From positions 62,001 through 126,000 of the forward strand of contig NZ_SEWF01000015.1 in assembly GCF_004168285.1 (NCBI RefSeq): DNA of 64,000 bases, written 5' to 3'. The DNA comes from Emticicia agri (GTDB taxonomy: Bacteria > Bacteroidota > Bacteroidia > Cytophagales > Spirosomataceae). Below, in pieces: positions 50,228-58,770 of the stretch. The notes beneath the pieces are model-generated. The model was not told the origin of the DNA. It saw only the letters and a list, made by a program, of their open reading frames with translations, and ran no database searches. Every line of letters begins with the position of its first letter. Positions within the stretch are counted from its first letter, which is position 1. The position numbers and the translations under genes were made by a program.

Positions 50228-52690
50228 ATGATGGCTAAAATCCTGAGAGTAGCATTATTTATATTGGGCGGTTTTGTTTTGCTCTTTGCTGGAGTAGGGT
50301 TTTGGATATATTATAACCAGGATTCGCTTTTTACCCGATTGAAAGCATTGGTTAATGAAAAAATTGAAGGTACACTTGAAGTAAAAGATTTTAAGTTTAC
50401 GCCTTTTCAGAACGGGGTAGGCTTTACGTTTTCGCTGATGGGGGTAAAACTCAGTGATAAGTACTTTAATCAACATCAAACTTATCTGATAGACGCCGCT
50501 TCTATTAATGTTACACTCGAAACACAATCTTTATTCAGAGGTAAAGTATTGATTCATAGCCTGAAATTTACCAATGGTAAACTGAATGTTTACAAGCGTA
50601 AAGATGGTTTTTCTAACCTTTCTATTTTCTCTTCTTCTGGTAAAAAAGATTCTACCACCACCAAAAAAACAGATACAGGTGCTTTAAGAGATTTAGAAGA
50701 GGTATCGTTTAAAGACTTTCAGGTGCAGTATGCCGATTCGTTGCAGGAAAAATTCTTTGGCGCAGATTTCCACCAGTTTGTCAATAAAGTTGAATTTGAT
50801 GATGACCTTTGGAACATAGAGTCGAAAGGTAATGTATTTTTTAAAGGGCTGTTTTTTAATCCGGAGAAAGGAGGCTTTCTGACTAATCAGGAAGTAGATT
50901 TACGCTTATCTGCTGTTTTTCATGAAAAAGAGCAAAAACTGACCATCAATCCATCTGAAATTGAAGCGGCTACCAAAGATAAAATTCAACTTGCGGGTGA
51001 ATTTAACTTCAGTGAAAATGTACGTACTCTCCGGTTAGGTTTCACAACCAGAGAATTGCGGCTAAGTAATGCCAGAAAATTACTGACAGCGCATTTAAAT
51101 AATGTTTTAGAGCGTATCAAAATAGACCCGCTCGTAACGGCACAGGTGCAACTGAACGGGAAATTTGGCGAACGAATTCCTAAATTTGATATTAATTTCG
51201 ATGCCCGTTCTTTTGAGTACCGGCTTCCTGTCGGGTTGCTGAAAGAATTAAGTACTCAGGGTATCTTTACCAATCATGCAGATAATGCCCAACCCACAGG
51301 CGATGCCAATACACGTATCACAGGGAATAATATCAGAGGGTTGTTTGAGACCATTCCGATACAGGGCAAAATAGCAGTAAATGACCTTGAACAGGCTTTG
51401 GCCGATATAGAATGTACTTTAAATGCCGACCCAACCTCATTGAATGATTTGCTTGATCCTGAACGCTATAAGGTACAAAAGGGAAAAGCAGAAATGAAAC
51501 TTACCTACAAAGGCAATATTCAATCTTTTTTCAATAAGGAAACAAAGAAATTGAACGGACTCCTTTTCGGGAGTGTATCCTTGCAGGATTTAGCCGTTAC
51601 TTATCTACCGCAGAAAGTTACCATTGAGCAGATAAGGGGAGATATGGCTTTTACAGGTGAAGAAATAAGAATACCTAATATTCAGATATTTGACGGCCAG
51701 AATAACCTGTATGTGAATGGTCGTATAACCGGATTTTTCCCTTACCTCTATCTGGAAAATAGTCCGCTGAAAGCGTATGCCAATATTAAAATACCAGACT
51801 GGCAACTGAACTGGTTAAAGGTACTGTTGAACCTTGACCGTTCAAGACCTAAAAGAAGCGGTAATTCGAAGTTTACTTTGTCTGCTTTGTTAGATAAAGC
51901 CATTGATAACATTGAGATTGATGCTACACTTGAGGCCGGAAGATTCAGGTATAACCGACTATCAGCACGGAACCTTAAAGGAAGAATGACGTTGAGTACT
52001 GATAAAATTCATCTGCATAATTTCTCAATGAATGCCTTTGGTGGCACTTTTCAGATTGCCGGAAATGTGAATCAGTTACGTTCAGGTAGGCCTATTCAAC
52101 TAAAAGTCGATGCCAGGCTCACCAATACTGATGTGAAGTCGGTTTTTTCTTCTTTTAATAATTTTGGTCAATATACCATGACCGACAGAAATATTCAGGG
52201 AAAACTGAGCAGCACTTTTAAATTTACTGCCGAGTTGAAAAATGATGTATCGTTGGTGCAGAACTCAGTTGACGGAACTTTGACGGTTGATTTAAGAGAT
52301 GCTGAAATTATTGACTTTGACCCATTTCTGAAAATGAAAAAACTGGTTTTCAGAAAACGCCCTTTAGAGCATGTACAATTTGCGCCTATTGTGCATGAGT
52401 TTGTGATTAAGGGTAAGGAAGTAGAAGTGAAAAAAATGCAGATAGAAAGCAATGTGATGACTTTCTTTTTAGATGGTGTTTACAGTTTAGGGGATAAAAC
52501 CGACCTCAATATCCAGATTCCTTTGAGTAATCTGCGCAAAAGAGATTCTACCTATCAGTTCAAAGAATATGACCCTGATGCCATCGGCTCAAATATATTT
52601 TTGAAAGCCGTGGACGAAAACGGAAAAGTGAATATCAAGTATGTGATGAAAAAGAAAACCCGAAAGATACCTTTCAGAGCTTTCCGATAA
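50228..52690 (+). CDS. AsmA-like envelope protein
   Basis: An 820-aa protein with one N-terminal membrane helix (about 5-27) followed by a very long beta-rich periplasmic region. The N-terminal AsmA signature (KALVNEKIEGTLEVKDFKFTP) and a C-terminal AsmA_2-like segment (NFSMNAFGGTFQIAGNVNQL, through GTLTVDLRDAEIIDFDPF) are visible. AsmA-like proteins are proposed to carry lipids between membranes or affect outer-membrane assembly. The start is the ATG at 50228 (MMAKILRV); TTG at 50210 is a weaker alternative. Its end overlaps the convergent gene at 52674 by 17 bp. Confidence 0.88.
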   Translation: MMAKILRVALFILGGFVLLFAGVGFWIYYNQDSLFTRLKALVNEKIEGTLEVKDFKFTPFQNGVGFTFSLMGVKLSDKYFNQHQTYLIDAASINVTLETQSLFRGKVLIHSLKFTNGKLNVYKRKDGFSNLSIFSSSGKKDSTTTKKTDTGALRDLEEVSFKDFQVQYADSLQEKFFGADFHQFVNKVEFDDDLWNIESKGNVFFKGLFFNPEKGGFLTNQEVDLRLSAVFHEKEQKLTINPSEIEAATKDKIQLAGEFNFSENVRTLRLGFTTRELRLSNARKLLTAHLNNVLERIKIDPLVTAQVQLNGKFGERIPKFDINFDARSFEYRLPVGLLKELSTQGIFTNHADNAQPTGDANTRITGNNIRGLFETIPIQGKIAVNDLEQALADIECTLNADPTSLNDLLDPERYKVQKGKAEMKLTYKGNIQSFFNKETKKLNGLLFGSVSLQDLAVTYLPQKVTIEQIRGDMAFTGEEIRIPNIQIFDGQNNLYVNGRITGFFPYLYLENSPLKAYANIKIPDWQLNWLKVLLNLDRSRPKRSGNSKFTLSALLDKAIDNIEIDATLEAGRFRYNRLSARNLKGRMTLSTDKIHLHNFSMNAFGGTFQIAGNVNQLRSGRPIQLKVDARLTNTDVKSVFSSFNNFGQYTMTDRNIQGKLSSTFKFTAELKNDVSLVQNSVDGTLTVDLRDAEIIDFDPFLKMKKLVFRKRPLEHVQFAPIVHEFVIKGKEVEVKKMQIESNVMTFFLDGVYSLGDKTDLNIQIPLSNLRKRDSTYQFKEYDPDAIGSNIFLKAVDENGKVNIKYVMKKKTRKIPFRAFR

Positions 52691-54026
52691 AGACTTGTTT
52701 AGCTTTGCCAATCAACCGATTGAAAGCAATTGTTTTTCCATCGTGCGAAATCACAAGATTCGTAGGTGATGGAACAGTACGCTCGGTTAATAGATGGTGG
52801 CGTTTCTCAAATGCTTCATTCCCTGTCTCACAATTGACGATACTCCCGTTCCAAACGTAGTAAATACTTTTACCTGACGGATGCCAGCGGAAAAAACCTT
52901 CTACATTGCTTGTATGATAGGTAAGCTGTGTCAGATTTTTACCGTCAGGATTAATCGTAAATAGCTGTAAAACACCTTTTTCATCTTTCGCTAAAAAAGC
53001 TAATAACTCCCCGTCGGGCGAGCTGCGCACAATACCCACACAACCCGGCTGATTGCCATTGGCTGTAAAGGTAAGTCGGCGTTGAAGCGTACCTTTGGGC
53101 GGCATGGGCATGGTGGTTGCTGTACCCTCTAATGGTCCTGATTCTCCTGCTATATCAATTGCCTCGGGAATATCTACTATAAAAACCTCGTCAACACTTT
53201 TACCATTTCTATCTCTCACACTGCCAATAAAAGCCCTTGCCATTTGTCTGGTTCCGTCGGTTTTTTTATATCCGTTTGTCCCTACCCAGCTATCACCTGC
53301 CGCATGACTGATTTCGTCAGAGCCGGGTTGTGGGGTAGGGGTTACTTTTACCACCAGCACACTATACCATTCGCCCGATATATTTTCTCCGTTGGCATCT
53401 TTTTCTAAAACTACCGGATTGATTTTTTTGGATACGCCTATGGTACGTAGGTTATGTTTTTCGTGGGTCGAGTCTTCGAGGGCTTTCATCACCGCATCGT
53501 TATAGGTGTAGCCAATCCACTGGCCGTTGCCACTCCATTCGTGGCGGTGCGTACCGCCTCTTAAAGCACCTTTGGTATAAGGCGGGGTTATGTCCCGGGC
53601 ATCCATAAAGATGCGTTTTCCGGCAAGGGTTTCATCAATAATTACGCCTGTGCGTCGCCATTGCTGATAAGGATTGGCTTCGGTAACACTCGGTAAACCA
53701 TGAATAAAGACTACTGCATTTTCGACAGGAGAGTAGCTGACTGCACCTGCACCCGGCCCCCATGCCTGATTGCCGGGTAATTCGTAAACAATTTTCTTTT
53801 CACCCGTTGAAATATGTACTTTTTCAATGCGGGCAGAAGCCGCAATGCCTCCCTCATCTGTTCGGGTATCATACACCAGCCATTGGTTATCAGGCGAGAA
53901 ATTATCGTTATTATCTAAATCGTGATGGTAAGTGGCATCATCAGTAATTTGTTTCTCGGTCATATATTCCATAGTTGTGTTGCAGGCTGATAGTGAAAAG
54001 ATAAGGCTTAAAAATACATATTTCAT
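52674..54026 (-). CDS. Beta-propeller lipoprotein, DUF3748/TolB-like
   Basis: A 450-aa lipoprotein with signal peptide ending SLSAC (Cys15). The rest forms a TolB-like propeller with PD40-type repeats (NFSPDNQWLVYDTR, GIVRSSPDGELLAFLAKDEKGVLQLFTINPDGKNLTQLT, WHPSGKSIYYVW). The long central inserts and GGTHRHEWSGNG match the DUF3748 group that includes YidR. It is the last gene of the five-gene minus-strand set, starting 26 bp after the upstream gene. A binding or sugar-lactone-type enzymatic role is possible but unproven. Confidence 0.8.
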   Translation of the reverse strand: MKYVFLSLIFSLSACNTTMEYMTEKQITDDATYHHDLDNNDNFSPDNQWLVYDTRTDEGGIAASARIEKVHISTGEKKIVYELPGNQAWGPGAGAVSYSPVENAVVFIHGLPSVTEANPYQQWRRTGVIIDETLAGKRIFMDARDITPPYTKGALRGGTHRHEWSGNGQWIGYTYNDAVMKALEDSTHEKHNLRTIGVSKKINPVVLEKDANGENISGEWYSVLVVKVTPTPQPGSDEISHAAGDSWVGTNGYKKTDGTRQMARAFIGSVRDRNGKSVDEVFIVDIPEAIDIAGESGPLEGTATTMPMPPKGTLQRRLTFTANGNQPGCVGIVRSSPDGELLAFLAKDEKGVLQLFTINPDGKNLTQLTYHTSNVEGFFRWHPSGKSIYYVWNGSIVNCETGNEAFEKRHHLLTERTVPSPTNLVISHDGKTIAFNRLIGKAKQVFIGKL

Positions 54027-54052
54027 AGGGTTATGATTAAAGTTTTTTAAAC

Positions 54053-56275
54053 TTACTTTTCCGGTGCACTAATTACCCCTAAATAACGGCCTAACCAATA
54101 TGGTAAAGTCCATATATCTCCGGCACTGTGTTCTGATGTTCCGTTGCCGCCTTTACGGTCGAGGTTGAACGTATTGCCATTGTGGCGCTGAATCGGGCTT
54201 TCGTCAGGAGGTAACACTTCTTTAATAGTCTGGTTACGGAAATTAGGGGCTATTTTCTCAATGTCCTTACGGTTGCTGTTGATAATTACCCAGTCTATCA
54301 AATCTAATGGATATTCTCTTAAATACCAGGTTGCTTCGTTCAGGTCAAAATCTTTTGTGCCTGTCAATGCCGTAAATATATTCCATGCCCCTTCTTTTTC
54401 AGGACGTTCAGCTTGCCAGTGGTCTATAATAGCTCTTTTGTAGGCGGCTTTCAGCGTATCATTAAAGGCATAGCGGTACAAGCCCCAGTACCCCACAAAA
54501 TACATTTCGTCATCGGAGTGATTCCAACCATCTGACATATTTTTGGCGTGAGCGTCGGCATCTTCTGCGGCTCTGCCAATGATACTCATCGGGCGCATCA
54601 GGTTTTCGTAGTAACCATGTTTTTTCATCAGTTCAAAAGCCTTTTGTTTATATTTCTCCTTTTTGGTGAAATGGTAGGCTGTTTGGAGCATCGCCACAAT
54701 ATTCGATGAATTGAGTTTTCTGTCTCCTACATTGATAGGAAAAGAATTGACATACTCAGGATTCCAACGACCCCATTGCGTAGGTTGGCCGTTGTAGTCA
54801 ATCATATACATATTGTTTTTGATGATATGGCTCATCAGGGTATCAATCAGTGTAATCGCACGTTTTTTGAGGGTTGGCTCCTGTATCAGTTCAGCCATCG
54901 CACCATAGGCAAAAATATGCCCGATGGCTTCATCACTACTGGTAGTGGCTTTCCAGTCCCACTCAGGGTCGGCTGAATGTTGCCAACGCTCAGGGTCAGA
55001 AAGCTGATTGATATAGCCTTTCCTTTCAAAAGAGCGTGACGGGAAGCCCGGAATACCATTAATAGTAAATAAGCGTTCCATCGCATCTAACGATTCCACA
55101 CAGTTCTGAAGAGCTTCAGGGTCTTTAGTAACCGCATATCTGAATATTTCTCCACCCAGATACATCGATGTCCACAAACCATCATTGTCAGAATCAGACA
55201 AATAGCCTGTACTCAAATTCCCTTTTTCCATACGGCTGAGAGAGGCATTAAACCCATTGCGGATATGACGGCTACGTATTTGTTTATCGTAGAACATCGC
55301 CTTATCGTGCAGGGTCATTTGCTTGAAACATAGTTGTCCTAAGCCTTCAGTAGTCAGTATCAATACCGAGTTTTCTGGGCCTTCGGCAATATGGGTTACT
55401 GCATTGCCCGGTAGCCAACGCTCGCCATTGTAATAGTCAAACTTGCCATCAGTACGCAGAGCAAAAGCACCATTGCCTGACCCGAACCAGAATTTATCAC
55501 CTATGGCTTTTACGGCTGTTATTTCTGTGGCAGGTAATTTCTGATTTTTGCTGCCTGTCTGCTTTCCGGTAGCGGCATCAAGGGTAATGATACCGTCGGT
55601 TGTGCCAATGATGATTTTTTTGCCATTGGTATCAAAAGCAGTGAAGCCTGTACCATCAAACACTTTAGTCAGTTTTGAGCCTGATAGGGAAGATAAAGAT
55701 TTTTTGCCTAAAATCCAGAAAGTATCTGTACCCGCCTGGTAACGGATACTAACAATTTCGTCGCCATCTAAACTGCCTTTCCAAAGGGTAGTTGCACCTT
55801 TGATTAATTGCAAAGATTTACCATCTGATATTAGAAAAGCAAAGTCTTTGCCACCTGTAAACAGGTTGGCTTTGCTTAAATCGTGCTTGCTGAATAGTTT
55901 CCCTGCCCAGGCATTGCTTAATACGGTTTTGTCGTCAAGCAAGACAAACTGATGCTGATAGCTTCCCAAGCCTTGTATTTTTTTATCTCCGATAGTGCGG
56001 TAGGTTTTATCAGGCACAATAGAACCCGGATACAAGAATTGCCCATCGTGCGGTTGCAGAATTCCTTCGGAAGAAAAGATTTTAATCGTCCCATTTCTAT
56101 CACTGGCGGCTTCAATCAGTCTGGTATTATTTGATTTCAGATAATACTTGATGCTATATTCCTGCCAGAAGGGTTTGTCATGATACACGGGTTGTGTTTT
56201 AGTAGTGGGCTTTTGCGCATAAGAGGCCATGCCTATCAAAGCCAGGCAAATGAAAATGTAAGGAGATAATCTCAT
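54053..56275 (-). CDS. Exported propeller plus alpha/alpha-barrel-like protein, paralogue A
   Basis: A 740-aa exported protein with signal peptide (about 1-20, MRLSPYIF to SYAQ). A beta-propeller-like region (about 35-310) is followed by a helical region (about 330-735) resembling (alpha/alpha) toroid glycan enzymes. In that region WTSMYLGGEIFRYAVT, SSDEAIGHIFAYGAMAEL, PTQWGRWNPEYVNS and LPYWLGRYLG are strongly conserved with the paralogue at 58771. Both start the mature protein with PFWQEY. No characterised family name can be given. It sits 41 bp after the sialidase-like gene in a common operon. Glycan or uronate processing is an inference. Confidence 0.82.
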   Translation of the reverse strand: MRLSPYIFICLALIGMASYAQKPTTKTQPVYHDKPFWQEYSIKYYLKSNNTRLIEAASDRNGTIKIFSSEGILQPHDGQFLYPGSIVPDKTYRTIGDKKIQGLGSYQHQFVLLDDKTVLSNAWAGKLFSKHDLSKANLFTGGKDFAFLISDGKSLQLIKGATTLWKGSLDGDEIVSIRYQAGTDTFWILGKKSLSSLSGSKLTKVFDGTGFTAFDTNGKKIIIGTTDGIITLDAATGKQTGSKNQKLPATEITAVKAIGDKFWFGSGNGAFALRTDGKFDYYNGERWLPGNAVTHIAEGPENSVLILTTEGLGQLCFKQMTLHDKAMFYDKQIRSRHIRNGFNASLSRMEKGNLSTGYLSDSDNDGLWTSMYLGGEIFRYAVTKDPEALQNCVESLDAMERLFTINGIPGFPSRSFERKGYINQLSDPERWQHSADPEWDWKATTSSDEAIGHIFAYGAMAELIQEPTLKKRAITLIDTLMSHIIKNNMYMIDYNGQPTQWGRWNPEYVNSFPINVGDRKLNSSNIVAMLQTAYHFTKKEKYKQKAFELMKKHGYYENLMRPMSIIGRAAEDADAHAKNMSDGWNHSDDEMYFVGYWGLYRYAFNDTLKAAYKRAIIDHWQAERPEKEGAWNIFTALTGTKDFDLNEATWYLREYPLDLIDWVIINSNRKDIEKIAPNFRNQTIKEVLPPDESPIQRHNGNTFNLDRKGGNGTSEHSAGDIWTLPYWLGRYLGVISAPEK

Positions 56276-56316
56276 AAAATGTAAGGTAATTGATTAATAT
56301 TTTTGTGTGTTGGGTT

Positions 56317-57495
56317 TTACTTAATTTTCTGTGGGTCAACCACCACGTATTTAATTGATTTTTTGTCTTTATCCAGATGATACGAATAGGTCATGTGTAA
56401 CAACCCATCTTTTGTCTGAATGAGCGAGGGGTATGAAAACCCTCCTTTCTTTGGGTCATGGTCTTCCATGCGTGTCTTCCATTTCCAGGTTTTGCCCTCA
56501 TCGTCTGACAGGTATAAGCTCAACTGATAGCGACCATTATAAATATCGTTGCCTAAAAATGCCCATCTGCCGTCGTTCAATACCAGCAATTCAACACTGG
56601 CCGTATTCGGAATGTCCATTTTAACTGAAGCTGACCAAGTTTCCCCTTTATCGGTTGATTCGCTGTAATGTACCCGTGGAGGACTATCGCCACTATCACG
56701 CATATAGGCTATCAGATTACCGTTTTTCTTCTGCACTACCGCAGGTTGAATAGGGCCACGACCCACCAAAGGCAGGCTCGGTCGCCAGGTAGTACCGTTG
56801 TCTTCTGAAATCGCCATCATCGACAGGTTAAAACCATCAGAGTATAATGGAAGTACAATGCGCCCGTTTGGCATCAAAAGTGGTTTGATTCTTGTCATCC
56901 AGCCAATGCTTCGTTTAGTGGCATCTTTGCTGGCCTCCGTTATCATTTCATCGTATTCGGGGGCATATCCGGCCCAGCCATGATGTGTATCAGGCAAACT
57001 TTTGAGTTTGGCGGCTACTTCTCTGGCAAAATCATCGTTGGGTTTCAGCAGGATATTGTCCTGCCAGTTCCATACCGGCGCACCGCTTTGGTTATAATCG
57101 GTTGAGGTTTTAAAACGCAGAATTGATTGCTCCCATTTATTGGCTTGTACGGCAATCCAGACCAGAAAGAGTTTATTCTCCTGATTTAAGAACAGTACAG
57201 GGTTACAATCGGGAATATTGGGCGTATCGGCCATCAGAAAAGGTTCACTCCATGTTTTCTCCCCTTTCTTTAATCTTGCTCCCATAATTCTTACATCATC
57301 GGCTGTGCGCTCGCCACTTCCCTGAAACCATACTGTTAGAAAATCTCCGTTCGGCAAACTCACTATACTGCTTCCATGCACGTGTTTTTCCTGTGTCGGA
57401 AAAATCAGCATAGCATTAACAACCGCAGGGTTTTGTGCCCATAATTGATGGGCAGTTAGGCATATAAATAGAGTGAATAGGTATGGTTTTTTCAT
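56317..57495 (-). CDS. Sialidase-like Asp-box (BNR) protein
   Basis: A 392-aa exported protein with signal peptide (ending LWAQ, about 20). A six-bladed propeller is indicated by three Asp-boxes: SEDNGTTW, STDKGETW and SDDEGKTW. HGSSIVSLPNGDFLTVWFQG near the N-terminus is typical of the bacterial exo-alpha-sialidase-like family. The usual arginine triad could not be assigned with confidence, so true sialidase activity is uncertain. It lies between the repeat element at 57522-57684 and paralogue A. Confidence 0.85.
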   Translation of the reverse strand: MKKPYLFTLFICLTAHQLWAQNPAVVNAMLIFPTQEKHVHGSSIVSLPNGDFLTVWFQGSGERTADDVRIMGARLKKGEKTWSEPFLMADTPNIPDCNPVLFLNQENKLFLVWIAVQANKWEQSILRFKTSTDYNQSGAPVWNWQDNILLKPNDDFAREVAAKLKSLPDTHHGWAGYAPEYDEMITEASKDATKRSIGWMTRIKPLLMPNGRIVLPLYSDGFNLSMMAISEDNGTTWRPSLPLVGRGPIQPAVVQKKNGNLIAYMRDSGDSPPRVHYSESTDKGETWSASVKMDIPNTASVELLVLNDGRWAFLGNDIYNGRYQLSLYLSDDEGKTWKWKTRMEDHDPKKGGFSYPSLIQTKDGLLHMTYSYHLDKDKKSIKYVVVDPQKIK

Positions 57496-57521
57496 TAAAA
57501 TATCATACTATTAAAAATAAA

Positions 57522-57684
57522 CCATTTTTGTAGAGACGACATGCTGGCGTCTCCAAGGGGCAATAAATAGAAAAAATCCATATTCTATTTTCAAAAATCC
57601 CTTCTCGATTAAAATAAACTGATATTGATATATCATCGGAGCCGAGGTAGCGACCTACCGCAGCATGTCGGCTCTACAAAATGG
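57522..57684. mobile_element. MITE-like element inside the glycan operon
   Basis: Near-perfect terminal inverted repeats (57522-57546 and 57661-57684) differ by one base and one indel; their core is TTTTGTAGAG[A/C]CGACATGC. The element is 163 bp, has no ORF, and lies 27 bp upstream of the sialidase-like start codon and 13 bp after the deacetylase. A related 146-bp copy is at 62171-62316. Confidence 0.65.
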
Positions 57685-57696
57685 ATTGATATAATA

Positions 57697-58758
57697 TTAT
57701 CTCACCTTCTTCCTTCTCTCCATCAACTCCCGGAAGGTTGTCATAATAATTCCTTCTGATTCAATATATGCCTTTAATTCCGGACTCATCATTGATAGCA
57801 TATCGGCATACCTTGAACCTCCCGAACCACTGATGTATTTAAAGGCATCGGTTATATCGCTGCTATGCACAATCAGCATGGCTACACCCGGTTGCATATT
57901 TTTCAGGGTTTCAATAAACTTCTGCGCTTTGTATTTACCCCATTCTTCGGGTGTGGTAGTACCTTCAGGTTTCCAGTCGCCGCTGATGGTATGCAGGTCG
58001 TCTAAAACAGGTAAACCTGCTTTCCATATCATTTCGCCAACCGATTTGGTTTGTTTAAGCAGGGCAGGCACAGGCAGTTCCATGCCTTCTTTCCATTGCC
58101 CTTTGGCTTTCAGACTTTTGATTAATGGGGCATTCTGACATTCAATCAGTAATTTATTATTCCCTCCCGGAAACATCACCGGAATCCCATATTCTACACC
58201 TACTTTAATGTATCGCTCTAAAAAAGCCTGACTGGCAAAGAGCGTACCCATGTGTGAATCGAGATGCGTGGGTTTCAGCCCAATCTTCAAGGCTCTTTCA
58301 ACTTGTGCCCTGATTTCTTTTTCTACTTCATCGGCTGAGGCATTTTTTACTACCTGCTCTACAGTATGCCACATACAGGCTTCGTCATCTACCAGACCGG
58401 GTGCATGCTGAAACCCTGCCACCGGAGCCCATCGGTAATCTTTCCATTCAGACGTAAGTGTCAGGTGAAGTCCTGCATCGAGATTGGGGTTATTTTTCTG
58501 AATATAATTTTTGATAAAGCTGGGTGCCCAGGCACAAGGCATCATGATACTACAAGAAGTAGCTACTCCTTTTTCGATAGATTTGATGGCTCCCTGATTG
58601 GAGGAGTATGACATACCACAATCGTCAACATGGAAAATCACTACTTTTTTACCTTTCGGAAAACCCAATTTCTCGGCATAGGTTTCCTGTGCTTTCACAG
58701 AAATGACCGATGTCCACAGAAAACAGCATAATATAAGTAAGCCTGGTTTGTTCATCAT
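57697..58758 (-). CDS. Exported YdjC/ChbG-family carbohydrate deacetylase
   Basis: A 353-aa protein with signal peptide (ending VKAQ, about 24). The metal-binding blocks of the ChbG/YdjC fold are present: FHVDDCGMS (His43, Asp45, Asp46), LDAGLHLTLTSEW and KPTHLDSHMGT. ChbG removes acetyl groups from chitooligosaccharides; this version is exported, unlike E. coli ChbG. It follows paralogue B by 12 bp, so it is surely co-transcribed with it. The substrate is probably an acetylated glycan imported or bound by the neighbouring proteins. Confidence 0.9.
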   Translation of the reverse strand: MMNKPGLLILCCFLWTSVISVKAQETYAEKLGFPKGKKVVIFHVDDCGMSYSSNQGAIKSIEKGVATSCSIMMPCAWAPSFIKNYIQKNNPNLDAGLHLTLTSEWKDYRWAPVAGFQHAPGLVDDEACMWHTVEQVVKNASADEVEKEIRAQVERALKIGLKPTHLDSHMGTLFASQAFLERYIKVGVEYGIPVMFPGGNNKLLIECQNAPLIKSLKAKGQWKEGMELPVPALLKQTKSVGEMIWKAGLPVLDDLHTISGDWKPEGTTTPEEWGKYKAQKFIETLKNMQPGVAMLIVHSSDITDAFKYISGSGGSRYADMLSMMSPELKAYIESEGIIMTTFRELMERRKKVR

Positions 58759-58770
58759 TATAAGGTTTGT

